In this document: piece by piece, positions 11,901-24,440 of the stretch
Position numbering within the stretch: the first letter of the stretch is position 1
How the letters are laid out: each line of letters starts with the position of its first letter
Assembly (NCBI RefSeq): GCF_051020975.1
Contig: NW_027478167.1
Location: 11,284,001-11,348,000, forward strand
Direction of reading: 5' to 3'
From: Osmia lignaria lignaria
Taxonomy: Eukaryota > Arthropoda > Insecta > Hymenoptera > Megachilidae
Length of the DNA: 64,000 bases
Notes under the pieces: generated by a model
Told to the model about the DNA's origin: nothing
Database searches by the model: none
What the model saw: the letters and a program-made list of their open reading frames with translations, nothing else
Made by a program: the position numbers and the translations under genes

Positions 11901-13814
11901 GGAAGGGGCCTGACGGACATATTTCGAGATATTTCTTCTTCTTGTTGTTCTTCTTCTGCACAGCTAAGCTGGAAGTGGCATTTGCGGATCGCACTAGTGC
12001 AGAGTTATCTCAAAGAAAGGGGCCACGGTGTTTCTGTACCTCTATTATGTTGGTGCGGCTTCGGAACTTTTAAATATCTCGATATATCTCGAAAACTACG
12101 CTTCTGATCAAAAAATATCATAGAACATAAAAAGTAGGAAACTTAATTCTCTACAAAAACTGTCTCTTAACATTTTGCCATAGCTCGCTTCGTTTCCGAG
12201 ATATTTGCAGATATATCAAAAGGGAAGGGGCCTGACGGACATATTTCGAGATATTTCTTCTTCTTGTTGTTCTTCTTCTGCACAGGTAAGCTGGAAGTGG
12301 CATTTACAGCTCGCAATAGTGCAGAGTTATCTCAAAGAAAGGGACCACGGTGTTTCTGTATCTCTATTATGTTGGTGCGGCTTCGGAACTTTTAAATATC
12401 TTGATATATCTCGAGAACTACGCATCTGATCAAAAAATATCATAGAACATAAAAAGTAGGAAACTTAATTCTCTACAAAAAAGGTCTCTTAACATTTTGC
12501 CATAGCTCGCTTCGTTTCCGAGATATTTGCAGATTTATCTCAAGGGAAGGGGCCTGACGGACATATTTCGAGATATTTCTTCTTCTTGTTGTACTTCTTC
12601 TGCACAGCTAAGCTGGAAGTGGCATTTGGGGCTCGCACTAGTGCAGAGTTATCTCAAAGAAAGGGGCCACGGTGTTTCTGTATCTCTATTATGTTGGTGC
12701 GGCTTCGGAACTTTTAAATATCTCGATATATCTCGAGAACTACTCGTCTGATCAAAAAATATCATAGAACATAAAAAGTAGGAAACTTAATTCTCTACAA
12801 AAACTGTCTCTTAACATTTTGCCATAGCTCGCTTCGTTTCCGAGATATTTGCAGATATATCTCAAGGGAAGGGGCCTGACGGACATATTTCGAGATATTT
12901 CTTCTTCTTGTTGTTCTTCTTCTGCACAGCTAAGCTGGAAGTGGCATTTGCGGCTCGCACTAGTGCAGAGTTATCTCAAAGTAAGGGGCCACGGTGTTTC
13001 TGTATCTCTATTATGTTGGTGCAGCTTCGGAACTTTTAAATATCTCGATATATCTCGAAAACTACGCGTCTGATCAAAAAATATCATAGAACATAAATTG
13101 TAGGAAACATAATTCTCTACAAAAAAGGTCTCTTAACATTTTGCCATAGCTCGCTTCGTTTCCGAGATATTTGCAGATTTATCTCAAGGGAAGGGGCCTA
13201 ACGGACATATTTCGAGATATTTCTTCTTCTTGTTGTTCTTCTTCTGCACAGCTAAGCTGGAAGTGGCATTTGCGGCTCGCACTAGTGCAGACTTATCTCA
13301 AAGAAAGGGGCCACGGTGTTTCTGTATCTCTATTATGTTGGTGCAGCTTCGGAACTTTTCAATATCTCGATATATCTCGAAAACTACGCGTCTGATCAAA
13401 AAATATCATAGAACATAAATTGTAGGAAACATAATTCTCTACAAAAAAGGTCTCTTAACATTTTGCCATAGCTCGCTTCGTTTCCGAGATATTTGCAGAT
13501 TTATCTCAAGGGAAGGGGCCTGACGGACATATTTCGAGATATTTCTTCTTCTTGTTGTTCTTCTTCTGCACAGCTAAGCTGGAAGTGGCATTTGCGGATC
13601 GCACTAGTGCAGAGTTATCTCAAAGAAAGGGGCCACGGTGTTTCTGTACCTCTATTCTGTTGGTGCGGCTTCGGAACTTTTAAATATCTCGATATATCTC
13701 GAAAACTACGCTTCTGATCAAAAAATATCATAGAACATAAATTGTAGGAAACATAATTCTCTACAAAGAAGGTCGCTTAACATTTTGCCATAGCTCGCTT
13801 CGTTTCCGAGATAT
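8985..13814 (+). repeat. 15-unit block, copy 2 with three units missing
   Basis: This 4830-bp stretch is the partner of 3189-8984. The offset is 5796 bp up to the unit at 11561, 5474 bp for units at 11883-12527, and 4830 bp for units at 12849-13493, so one unit and then two units are absent. The unit at 13493 shares the rare CTACAAAGAAGGTCGC tail with 8663, confirming the pairing at the end. The unit at 11883 looks chimeric: its 5' box has GACGGACAT like 6087, whereas the rest matches 6409, whose 5' box has GACAGACAT. Confidence 0.85.
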
Positions 13815-14780
13815 TTGCAGATATATCTCAAGGGAAGGGGCCTGACGGACATATTTCGAGATATTTCTTCTTCTTGTTGTTCTTCTTCTGCACAGCTAAA
13901 CTGGAAGTGGCATTTCCAGCTCGCAATAGTGCAGAGTTATCTCAAAGAAAGGGGCCACGGTGTTTCTGTATCTCTATTATGTTGGTGCGGCTTCGGAACT
14001 TTTAAATATCTTGATATATCTCGAGAACTACGCATCTGATCAAAAAATATCATAGAACATAAAAAGTAGGAAACTTAATTCTCTACAAAAAAGGTCTCTT
14101 AACATTTTGCCATAGCTCGCTTCGTTTCCGAGATATTTGCAGATATATCTCAAGGGAAGGGGCCTGACGGACATATTTCGAGATATTTCTTCTTCTTGTT
14201 GTTCTTCTTCTGCACAGCTAAGCCGGAAGTGGCATTTACAGCTCGCAATAGTGCAGAGTTATCTCAAAGAAAGGGGCCACGGTGTTTCTGTATCTCTATT
14301 ATGTTGGTGCGGCTTCGGAACTTTTAAATATCTTGATATATCTCGAGAACTACGCATCTGATCAAAAAATATCATAGAACATAAAAAGTAGGAAACTTAA
14401 TTCCCTACAAAAAAGGTCTCTCAACATTTTGCCATAGCTCGATTCGTTTCCGAGATATTTGCAGATATATCTCAAGGGAAGGGGCCTGACGGACATATTT
14501 CGAGATATTTCTTCTTCTTGTTGTTCTTCTTCTGCACAGCTAAACTGGAAGTGGCATTTCCAGCTCGCAATAGTGCAGAGTTATCTCAAAGAAAGGGGCC
14601 ACGGTGTATCTGTATCTCTATTATGTTGGTGCGGCTTCGGAACTTTTAAATATCTTGATATATCTCGAGAACTACGCATCTGATCAAAAAATATCATCGA
14701 ACATAAAAAGTAGGAAACTTAATTCTCTACAAAAAAGGTCTCTTAACATTTTGCCATAGCTCGCTTCGTTTCCGAGATAT
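13815..14780 (+). repeat. Three linking units between block families
   Basis: Units at 13815 and 14459 have the TAAACTGG/CATTTCCAG middle box typical of the left end of the window. The unit at 14137 has AGCCGGAAG, like 9307 and 15425. Its tail, GGTCTCTCAACATT with GCTCGATTCG, is shared with 15425 at an offset of 1288 bp. The stretch therefore mixes left-end types with the next block. Confidence 0.7.
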
Positions 14781-16712
14781 TTGCAGATATATCTCAAGGG
14801 AAGGGGCCTGACGGACATATTTCGAGATATTTCTTCTTCTTGTTGTTCTTCTTCTGCACAGCTGAGCTGGAAGTGGCATTTGCAGGTCGCAATAGTGCAG
14901 AGTTATCTCAAAGAAAGGGGCCACGGTGTTTCTGTATCTCTATTATGTTGGTGCGGCTTCGGAACTTTTAAATATCTCGATATATCTCGAAAACTACGCT
15001 TCTGATCAAAAAATATCATAGAACGTAAATTGTAGGAAACATTATTCTCTACAAAAAAGGTCTCTTAACATTTTGCCATAGCTCGCTTCGTTTCCGAGAT
15101 ATTTGCAGATTTATCTCAAGGGAAGGGGCCTGACGGACATATTTCGAGATATTTCTTCTTCTTGTTGTTCTTCTTCTGCACAGCTAAGCTGGAAGTGGCA
15201 TTTGCAGCGCGCAATAGTGCAGAGTTATCTCAAAGAAAGGGGCCACGGTGTTTCTGTATCTCTATTATGTTGGTGCGGCTTCGGAACTTTTAAATATCTT
15301 GATATATCTCGAGAACTACGCATCTGATCAAAAAATATCATAGAACATAAAAAGTAGGAAACTTAATTCTCTACAAAAAAGGTCTCTTAACATTTTGCCA
15401 TAGCTCGCTTCGTTTCCGAGATATTTGCAGATATATCTCAAGGGAAGGGGCCTGACGGACATATTTCGAGATATTTCTTCTTCTTGTTGTTCTTCTTCTG
15501 CACAGCTAAGCCGGAAGTGGCATTTACAGCTCGCAATAGTGCAGAGTTATCTCAAAGAAAGGGGCCACGGTGTTTCTGTATCTCTATTATGTTGGTGCGG
15601 CTTCGGAACTTTTAAATATCTTGATATATCTCGAGAACTACGCATCTGATCAAAAAATATCATAGAACATAAAAAGTAGGAAACTTAATTCTCTACAAAA
15701 AAGGTCTCTCAACATTTTGCCATAGCTCGATTCGTTTCCGAGATATTTGCAGATATATCTCAAGGGAAGGGGCCTGACGGACATATTTCGAGATATTTCT
15801 TCTTCTTGTTGTTCTTCTTCTGCACAGCTGAGCTGGAAGTGGCATTTGCAGGTCGCAATAGTGCAGAGTTATCTCAAAGAAAGGGGCCACGGTGTTTCTG
15901 TATCTCTATTATGTTGGTGCAGCTTCGGAACTTTTAAATATCTCGATATATCTCGAAAACTACGCTTCTGATCAAAAAATATCATAGAACGTAAATTGTA
16001 GGAAACATTATTCTCTACAAAAAAGGTCTCTTAACATTTTGCCATAGCTCGCTTCGTTTCCGAGATATTTGCAGATTTATCTCAAGGGAAGGGGCCTGAC
16101 GGACATATTTCGAGATATTTCTTCTTCTTGTTGTTCTTCTTCTGCACAGCTAAGCTGGAAGTGGCATTTGCAGCGCGCAATAGTGCAGAGTTATCTCAAA
16201 GAAAGGGGCCACGGTGTTTCTGTATCTCTATTATGTTGGTGCGGCTTCGGAACTTTTAAATATCTTGATATATCTCGAGAACTACGCATCTGATCAAAAA
16301 ATATCATAGAAGATAAAAAGTAGGAAACTTAATTCTCTACAAAAAAGGTCTCTTAACATTTCGCCATAGCTCGCTTCGTTTCCGAGATATTTGCAGATTT
16401 ATCTCAAGGGAAGGGGCCTGACGGACATATTTCGAGATATTTCTTCTTCTTGTTGTTCTTCTTCTGCACAGCTAAACTGGAAGTGGCATTTCCAGCTCGC
16501 AATAGTGCAGAGTTATCTCAAAGAAAGGGGCCACGGTGTTTCTGTATCTCTATTATGTTGGTGCGGCTTCGGAACTTTTAAATATCTTGATATATCTCGA
16601 GAACTACGCATCTGATCAAAAAATATCATAGAACGTAAAAAGTAGGAAACTTAATTCTCTACAAAAAAGGTCTCTTAACATTTTGCCATAGCTCGCTTCC
16701 TTTCCGAGATAT
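14781..16712 (+). repeat. Three-unit higher-order repeat (966 bp, two copies)
   Basis: Units at 14781 and 15103 match 15747 and 16069. The first of each pair has AGCTGAGCTGG, TTTGCAGGTCGC and the GAACGTAAATTG tail with ACATTATTC. The second has GCAGCGCGCAATAG. The third position differs: 15425 is the AGCCGG type and 16391 the CATTTCCAG type. The A to G change making GCTGAGC also removes a minus-strand stop, so these units show a spurious 65-codon minus-strand frame. Confidence 0.8.
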
Positions 16713-17356
16713 TTGCAGATTTATCTCTCGGGAAGGGGCCTGACGGACATATTTCGAGATATTTCTTCTTCTTGTTGTTCTTCTTCTGCACAGCTGAGCT
16801 GGAAGTGGCATTTGCAGCTCGCAATAGTGCAGAGTTATCTCAAAGAAAGGGGCCACGGTGTTTCTGTATCTCTATTATGTTGGTGCGGCTTCGGAACTTT
16901 TAAATATCTTGATATATCTCGAGAACTACGCATCTGATCAAAAAATATCATAGAACATAAAAAGTAGGAAACTTAATTCTCTACAAAAAAGGTCTCTTAA
17001 CATTTTGCCATAGCTCGCTTCGTTTCCGAGATATTTGCAGATATATCTCAAGGGAAGGGGCCTGACGGACATATTTCGAGATATTTCTTCTTCTTGTTGT
17101 TCTTCTTCTGCACAGCTAAGCTGGAAGTGGCATTTGCGGTTCGCACTAGTGCAGAGTTATCTCAAAGAAAGGGGCCACGGTGTTTCTGTATCTCTATTAT
17201 GTTGGTGCGGCTTCGGAACTTTTAAATATCTTGATATATCTCGAGAACTACGCATCTGATCAAAAAATATCATCGAACATAAAAAGTAGGAAACTTAATT
17301 CTCTACAAAAAAGGTCTCTTAACATTTCGCCATAGCTCGCTTCGTTTCCGAGATAT
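16713..17356 (+). repeat. Two transitional satellite units
   Basis: The unit at 16713 introduces the 5' box variant TTATCTCTCGGGAAG and GCTTCCTTTCC upstream of it, and carries AGCTGAGC. The unit at 17035 has the GCGGTTCGCACTAGTGC middle box, seen again at 20577. Neither pairs with its direct neighbour, but both variants recur in later blocks. Confidence 0.7.
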
Positions 17357-19932
17357 TTGCAGATTTATCTCAAGGGAAGGGGCCTGACGGACATATTTCG
17401 AGATATTTCTTCTTCTTGTTGTTCTTCTTCTGCACAGCTGAGCTGGAAGTGGCATTTGCAGGTCGCAATAGTGCAGAGTTATCTCAAAGAAAGGGGCCAC
17501 GGTGTTTCTGTATCTCTATTATGTTGGTGCGGCTTCGGAACTTTTAAATATCTTGATATATCTCGAGAACTACGCATCTGATCAAAAAATATCATAGAAC
17601 GTAAAAAGTAGGAAACTTAATTCTCTACAAAAATGGTCTCTTAACATTTTGCCATAGCTCGCTTCCTTTCCGAGATATTTGCAGATTTATCTCTCGGGAA
17701 GGGGCCTGACGGACATATTTCGAGATACTTCTTCTTCTTGTTGTTCTTCTTCTGCACAGCTAAGCTGGAAGTGGCATTTGCAGCGCGCAATAGTGCAGAG
17801 TTATCTCAATGAAACGGGCCACGGTGTTTCTGTATCTCTATTATGTTGGTGCGGCTTCGGAACTTTTAAATATCTTGATATATCTCGAGAACTACGCATC
17901 TGATCAAAAAATATCATAGAACATAAAAAGTAGGAAACTTAATTCTCTACAAAAAAGGTCTCTTAACATTTTGCCATAGCTCGCTTCGTTTCCGAGATAT
18001 TTGCAGATTTATCGCAAGGGAAGGGGCCTGACGGACATATTTCGAGATATTTCTTCTTCTTGTTGTTCTTCTTCTGCACAGCTGAGCTGGAAGTGGCATT
18101 TGCAGGTCGCAATAGTGCAGAGTTATCTCAAAGAAAGGGGCCACGGTGTTTCTGTATCTCTATTATGTTGGTGCGGCTTCGGAACTTTTAAATATCTCGA
18201 TATATCTCGAAAACTACGCTTCTGATCAAAAAATATCATAGAACGTAAATTGTAGGAAACATTATTCTCTACAAAAAAGGTCTCTTAACATTTTGTCATA
18301 GCTCGCTTCGTTTCCGAGATATTTGCAGATTTATCTCAAGGGAAGGGGCCTGACGGACATATTTCGAGATATTTCTTCTTCTTGTTGTTCTTCTTCTGCA
18401 CAGCTAAGCTGGAAGTGGCATTTGCAGCGCGCAATAGTGCAGAGTTATCTCAAAGAAAGGGGCCACGGTGTTTCTGTATCTCTATTATGTTGGTGCGGCT
18501 TCGGAACTTTTAAATATCTTGATATATCTCGAGAACTACGCATCTGATCAAAAAATATCATAGAAGATAAAAAGTAGGAAACTTAATTCTCTACAAAAAA
18601 GGTCTCTTAACATTTCGCCATAGCTCGCTTCGTTTCCGAGATATTTGCAGATTTATCTCAAGGGAAGGGGCCTGACGGACATATTTCGAGATATTTCTTC
18701 TTCTTGTTGTTCTTCTTCTGCACAGCTGAGCTGGAAGTGGCATTTGCAGGTCGCAATAGTGCAGAGTTATCTCAAAGAAAGGGGCCACGGTGTTTCTGTA
18801 TCTCTATTATGTTGGTGCGGCTTCGGAACTTTTAAATATCTTGATATATCTCGAGAACTACGCATCTGATCAAAAAATATCATAGAACGTAAAAAGTAGG
18901 AAACTTAATTCTCTACAAAAAAGGTCTCTTAACATTTTGCCATAGCTCGCTTCCTTTCCGAGATATTTGCAGATTTATCTCTCGGGAAGGGGCCTGACGG
19001 ACATATTTCGAGATACTTCTTCTTCTTGTTGTTCTTCTTCTGCACAGCTAAGCTGGAAGTGGCATTTGCAGCGCGCAATAGTGCAGAGTTATCTCAATGA
19101 AACGGGCCACGGTGTTTCTGTATCTCTATTATGTTGGTGCGGCTTCGGAACTTTTAAATATCTTGATATATCTCGAGAACTACGCATCTGATCAAAAAAT
19201 ATCATAGAACATAAAAAGTAGGAAACTTAATTCTCTACAAAAAAGGTCTCTTAACATTTTGCCATAGCTCGCTTCGTTTCCGAGATATTTGCAGATTTAT
19301 CTCAAGGGAAGGGGCCTGACGGACATATTTCGAGATATTTCTTCTTCTTGTTGTTCTTCTTCTGCACACCTGAGCTGGAAGTGGCATTTGCAGGTCGCAA
19401 TAGTGCAGAGTTATCTCAAAGAAAGGGGCCACGGTGTTTCTGTATCTCTATTATGTTGGTGCGGCTTCGGAACTTTTAAATATCTCGATATATCTCGAAA
19501 ACTACGCTTCTGATCAAAAAATATCATAGAACGTAAATTGTAGGAAACATTATTCTCTACAAAAAAGGTCTCTTAACATTTTGCCATAGCTCGCTTCGTT
19601 TCCGAGATATTTGCAGATTTATCTCAAGGGAAGGGGCCTGACGGACATATTTCGAGATATTTCTTCTTCTTGTTGTTCTTCTTCTGCACAGCTAAGCTGG
19701 AAGTGGCATTTGCAGCGCGCAATAGTGCAGAGTTATCTCAAAGAAAGGGGCCACGGTGTTTCTGTATCTCTATTATGTTGGTGCGGCTTCGGAACTTTTA
19801 AATATCTTGATATATCTCGAGAACTACGCAGCTGATCAAAAAATATCATAGAACATAAAAAGTAGGAAACTTAATTCTCTACAAAAAAGGTCTCTTAACA
19901 TTTTGCCATAGCTCGCTTCGTTTCCGAGATAT
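17357..19932 (+). repeat. Four-unit higher-order repeat (1288 bp, two copies)
   Basis: Units at 17357, 17679, 18001 and 18323 match those at 18645, 18967, 19289 and 19611. Shared marks include TTATCTCTCGGGAAG with GAGATACTTC and CTCAATGAAACGGGCC in the second unit, GCTGAGC with GCAGGTCGC in the first and third, and GCAGCGCGC in the second and fourth. Copies differ at single sites, such as TTATCGCAAGG at 18001, CACACCTGAGC at 19289 and GCAGCTGATC at 19611. Confidence 0.85.
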
Positions 19933-22900
19933 TTGCAGATATATCTCAAGGGAAGGGGCCTGACGGACATATTTCGAGATATTTCTTCTTCTTGTTGTTC
20001 TTCTTCTGCACAGCTAAGCTGGAAGTGGCATTTGCAGCTCGCAATAGTGCAGAGTTATCTCAAAGAAAGGGGCCACGGTGTTTCTGTATCTCTATTATGT
20101 TGGTGCGGCTTCGGAACTTTTAAATATCTTGATATATCTCGAGAACTACGCATCTGATCAAAAAATATCATAGAACATAAAACGTAGGAAACTTAATTCT
20201 CTACAAAAAAGGTCTCTAAACATTTTGCCATAGCTCGCTTCGTTTCCGAGATATTTGCAGATTTATCTCAAGGGAAGGGGCCTGACAGACATATTTCGAG
20301 ATATTTCTTCTTCTTGTTGTTCTTCTTCTGCACAGCTAAGCTGGAAGTGGCATTTGCGGCTCGCACTAGTGCAGAGTTATCTCAAAGAAAGGGGCCACGG
20401 TGTTTCTGTATCTCTATTATGTTGGTGCAGCTTCGGAACTTTTCAATATCTCGATATATCTCGAAAACTACGCGTCTGATCAAAAAATATCATAGAACAT
20501 AAATTGTAGGAAACATAATTCTCTACAAAAAAGGTCTCTTAACATTTTGCCATAGCTCGCTTCGTTTCCGAGATATTTGCAGATTTATCTCAAGGGAAGG
20601 GGCCTGACGGACATATTTCGAGATATTTCTTCTTCTTGTTGTTCTTCTTCTGCACAGCTAAGCTGGAAGTGGCATTTGCGGTTCGCACTAGTGCAGAGTT
20701 ATCTCAAAGAAAGGGGCCACGGTGTTTCTGTATCTCTATTATGTTGGTGCGGCTTCGGAACTTTTAAATATCTCGATATATCTCGAAAACTACGCTTCTG
20801 ATCAAATAATATCATAGAACATAAATTGTAGGAAACATAATTCTCTACAAAAAAGGTCTCTTAACATTTTGCCATAGCCCTCTTCGTTTCCGAGATATTT
20901 GCAGATTTATCTCAAGGGATTGGGCCTGACGGACATATTTCGAGATATTTCTTCTTCTTGTTGTTCTTCTTCTGCACAGCTAAGCTGGAAGTGGCATTTG
21001 CGGCTCGCACTAGTGCAGAGTTATCTCAAAGAAAGGGGCCACGGCGTTTCTGTATCTCTATTATGTTGGTGCGGCTTCGGAACTTTTAAATATCTCGATA
21101 TATCTCGAAAACTACGCTTCTGATCAAAAAATATCATAGAACATAAATTGTAGGAAACATAATTCTCTACAAAAAACGTCTCTTAACATTTTGCCATAGC
21201 TCACTTCGTTTCCGAGATATTTGCAGATTCAGCTCGAAGGAACTGGCCTGACGGACATATTTCGAGATATTTCTTCTTCTTGTTGTTCTTCCTCTGCACA
21301 GCTAAGCTGGAAGTGGCATTTGCAGCTCGGAATAGTGCAGAGTTATCTCAAAGAAAGGGGCCACGGTGTTTCTGTATCTCTAATATGTTGGTGCGGCTTC
21401 GGAGCTTTTAAATATCTTGATATATCTCGAGAACTACGCATCTGATCAAAAAATATCATAGAACATAAAAAGTAGGAAACTTAATTCTCTACAATAAAGG
21501 TCTCTTAACATTTTGCCATAGCTCGCTTCGTTTCCTAGATATTTGCAGATTTATCTCAAGCGAAGGGGCCTGGCGGACATATTTCGAGATATTTCTTCTT
21601 CTTGTTGTTCTTCTTCTGCACAGCTAAGCTGGAAGTGGCATTTGCGGCTCGCACTAGTGCAGAGTTATCTCAAAGAAAGGGGCCACGGTGTTTCTGTATC
21701 TCTATTATGTTGGTGCGGCTTCGGAACTTTTAAATATCTTGATATATCTCGAGAACTACGCATCTGATCAAAAAATATCATAGAACATAAAAAGTAGGAA
21801 ACCTAATTCTCTACAAAAAAGGTCTCTTAACATTTTGCCATAGCTCGCTTCGTTTCCGAGATATTTGCAGATTTATCTCAAGGGAAGGGGCCTAACGGAC
21901 ATATTTCGAGATATTTCTTCTTCTTGTTGTTCTTCTTCTGCACAGCTAAGCTGGAAGTGGCATTTGCGGCTCGCACTAGTGCAGAGTTATCTCAAAGAAA
22001 GGGGCCACGGTGTTTCTGTATCTCTATTATGTTGGTGCGGCTTCGGAACTTTTAAATATCTTGATATATCTCGAGAACTACGCATCTGATCAAAAAATAT
22101 CATAGAACATAAAAAGTAGGAAACCTAATTCTCTACAAAAAAGGTCTCTTAACATTTTGCCATAGCCCTCTTCGTTTCCGAGATATTTGCAGATTTATCT
22201 CAAGGGATTGGGCCTGACGGACATATTTCGAGATATATCATCTTCTTGTTGTTCTTCTTCTGCACAGCTAAGCTGGAAGTGGCATTTGCAGCTCGCAATA
22301 GTGCAGAGTTATCTCAAAGAAAGGGGCCACGGTGTTTCTGTATCTCTATTATGTTGTTGCGGCTTCGGAACTTTTAAATATCTTGATATATCTCGAGAAC
22401 TACGCGTCTGATCAAAAAATATCATAGAACATAAAAAGTAGGAAACATAATTCTCTACAAAAAAGGTCTCTTAACATTTTGCCATAGCTCGCTTCGTTTC
22501 CGAGATATTTGCAGATTTATCTCAAGGGAAGGGGCCTGACGGACATATTTCGAGATATTTCTTCTTCTTGTTGTTCTTCTTCTGCACAGCTAAGCTGGAA
22601 GTGGCATTTGCGGCTCGCACTAGTGCAGAGTTATCTCAAAGAAAGGGGCCACGGTGTTTCTGTATCTCTATTATGTTGGTGCGGCTTCGGAACTTTTAAA
22701 TATCTTGATATATCTCGAGAACTACGCATCTGATCAGAAAATATCATAGAAGATAAAAAGTAGGAAACTTAATTCTCTACAAAAAAGGTCTCTTAACATT
22801 TTGCCATAGCTCGCTTCGTTTCCGAGATATTTGCAGATTTATCTCAAGGGAAGGGGCCTGACGGACATATTTCGAGATATTTCTTCTTCTTGTTGTTCTT

Positions 22901-24440
22901 CTTCTGCACAGCTAAGCTGGAAGTGGCATTTGCGGCTCGCACTAGTGCAGAGTTATCTCAAAGAAAGGGGCCACGGTGTTTCTGTATCTCTATTATGTTG
23001 GTGCGGCTTCGGAACTTTTAAATATCTCGATATGTCTCGAAAACTACGCTTCTGATCAAAAAATATCATAGAACATAAATTGTAGGAAACATAATTCTCT
23101 ACAAAAAACGTCTCTTAACATTTTGCCATAGCTCACTTCGTTTCCGAGATATTTGCAGATTCAGCTCAAAGGAACTGGCCTGACGGACATATTTCGAGAT
23201 ATTTCTTCTTCTTGTTGTTCTTCCTCTGCACAGCTAAGCTGGAAGTGGCATTTGCAGCTCGGAATAGTGCAGAGTTATCTCAAAGAAAGGGGCCACGGTG
23301 TTTCTGTATCTCTAATATGTTGGTGCGGCTTCGGAGCTTTTAAATATCTTGATATATCTCGAGAACTACGCATCTGATCAAAAAATATCATAGAACATAA
23401 AAAGTAGGAAACTTAATTCTCTACAAAAAAGGTCTCTTAACATTTTGCCATAGCTCGCTTCGTTTCCGAGATATTTGCAGATATATCTCAAGGGAAGGGG
23501 CCTGACGGACATATTTCGAGATATTTCTTCTTCTTGTTGTTCTTCTTCTGCACAGCTAAGCTGGAAGTGGCATTTACAGCTCGCAATAGTGCAGAGTTAT
23601 CTCAAAGAAAGGGGCCACGGTGTTTCTGTATCTCTATTATGTTGGTGCGGCTTCGGAACTTTTAAATATCTCGATATATCTCGAAAACTACGCTTCTGAT
23701 CAAAAAATATCATAGAACATAAATTGTAGGAAACATAATTCTCTACAAAAAAGGTCTCTTAACATTTTGCCATAGCCCTCTTCGTTTCCGAGATATTTGC
23801 AGATTTATCTCAAGGGATTGGGCCTGACGGACATATTTCGAGATATTTCATCTTCTTGTTGTTCTTCTTCTGCACAGCTAAGCTGGAAGTGGCATTTGCA
23901 GCTCGCAATAGTGCAGAGTTATCTCAAAGAAACGGGCCACGGTGTTTCTGTATCTCTATTATGTTGGTGCGGCTTCGGAACTTTTAAATATCTTGATATA
24001 TCTCGAGAACTACGCGTCTGATCAAAAAATATCATAGAACATAAAAAGTAGGAAACATAATTCTCTACAAAAAAGGTCTCTTAACATTTTGCCATAGCTC
24101 GCTTCGTTTCCGAGATATTTGCAGATTTATCTCAAGGGAAGGGGCCTGATGGACATATTTCGAGATATTTCTTCTTCTTGTTGTTCTTCTTCTGCACAGC
24201 TAAGCTGGAAGCGGCATTTGCAGCTCGCAATAGTGCAGAGTTATCTCAAAGAAAGGGGCCACGGTGTTTCTGTATCTCTATTATGTTGGTGCGGCTTCGC
24301 AACTTTTAAATATCTTGATATATCTCGAGAACTACGCATCTGATCAGAAAATAACATAGAAGATAAAAAGTAGGAAACTTAATTCTCTACAAAAAAGGTC
24401 TCTTAACATTTTGCCATAGCTCGCTTCGTTTCCGAGATAT
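19933..24440 (+). repeat. Mixed units; first appearance of the CAGATTCAGCTC subfamily
   Basis: The unit at 20255 (CTTTTCAATATCTCG) repeats a type seen at 8341 and 13171. From 21221 a new 5' box appears, CAGATTCAGCTC followed by GGAACTGGCC, together with TTCCTCTGCAC, CAGCTCGGAATAG, TCTAATATG and CGGAGCTTTT as a linked set; it recurs at 23153. Other named types here are CAAGGGATTGGGCC units preceded by CATAGCCCTC (20899, 22187 and 23797; 20899 carries the CGCACTAG middle box), the GCCTGATGG unit with GAAGCGGCAT (24119) and the TCGATATGTCTCG unit (22831). Much of this order reappears at 27661-30558 with units lost or gained. Confidence 0.75.

Noticed and set aside
14727..19432. Minus-strand 65-codon frames repeated at 644-966 bp spacing
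   Set aside because: They appear only where one A to G change (GCTGAGC for GCTAAGC) removes a minus-strand stop. They overlap the satellite and start at a non-ATG codon.
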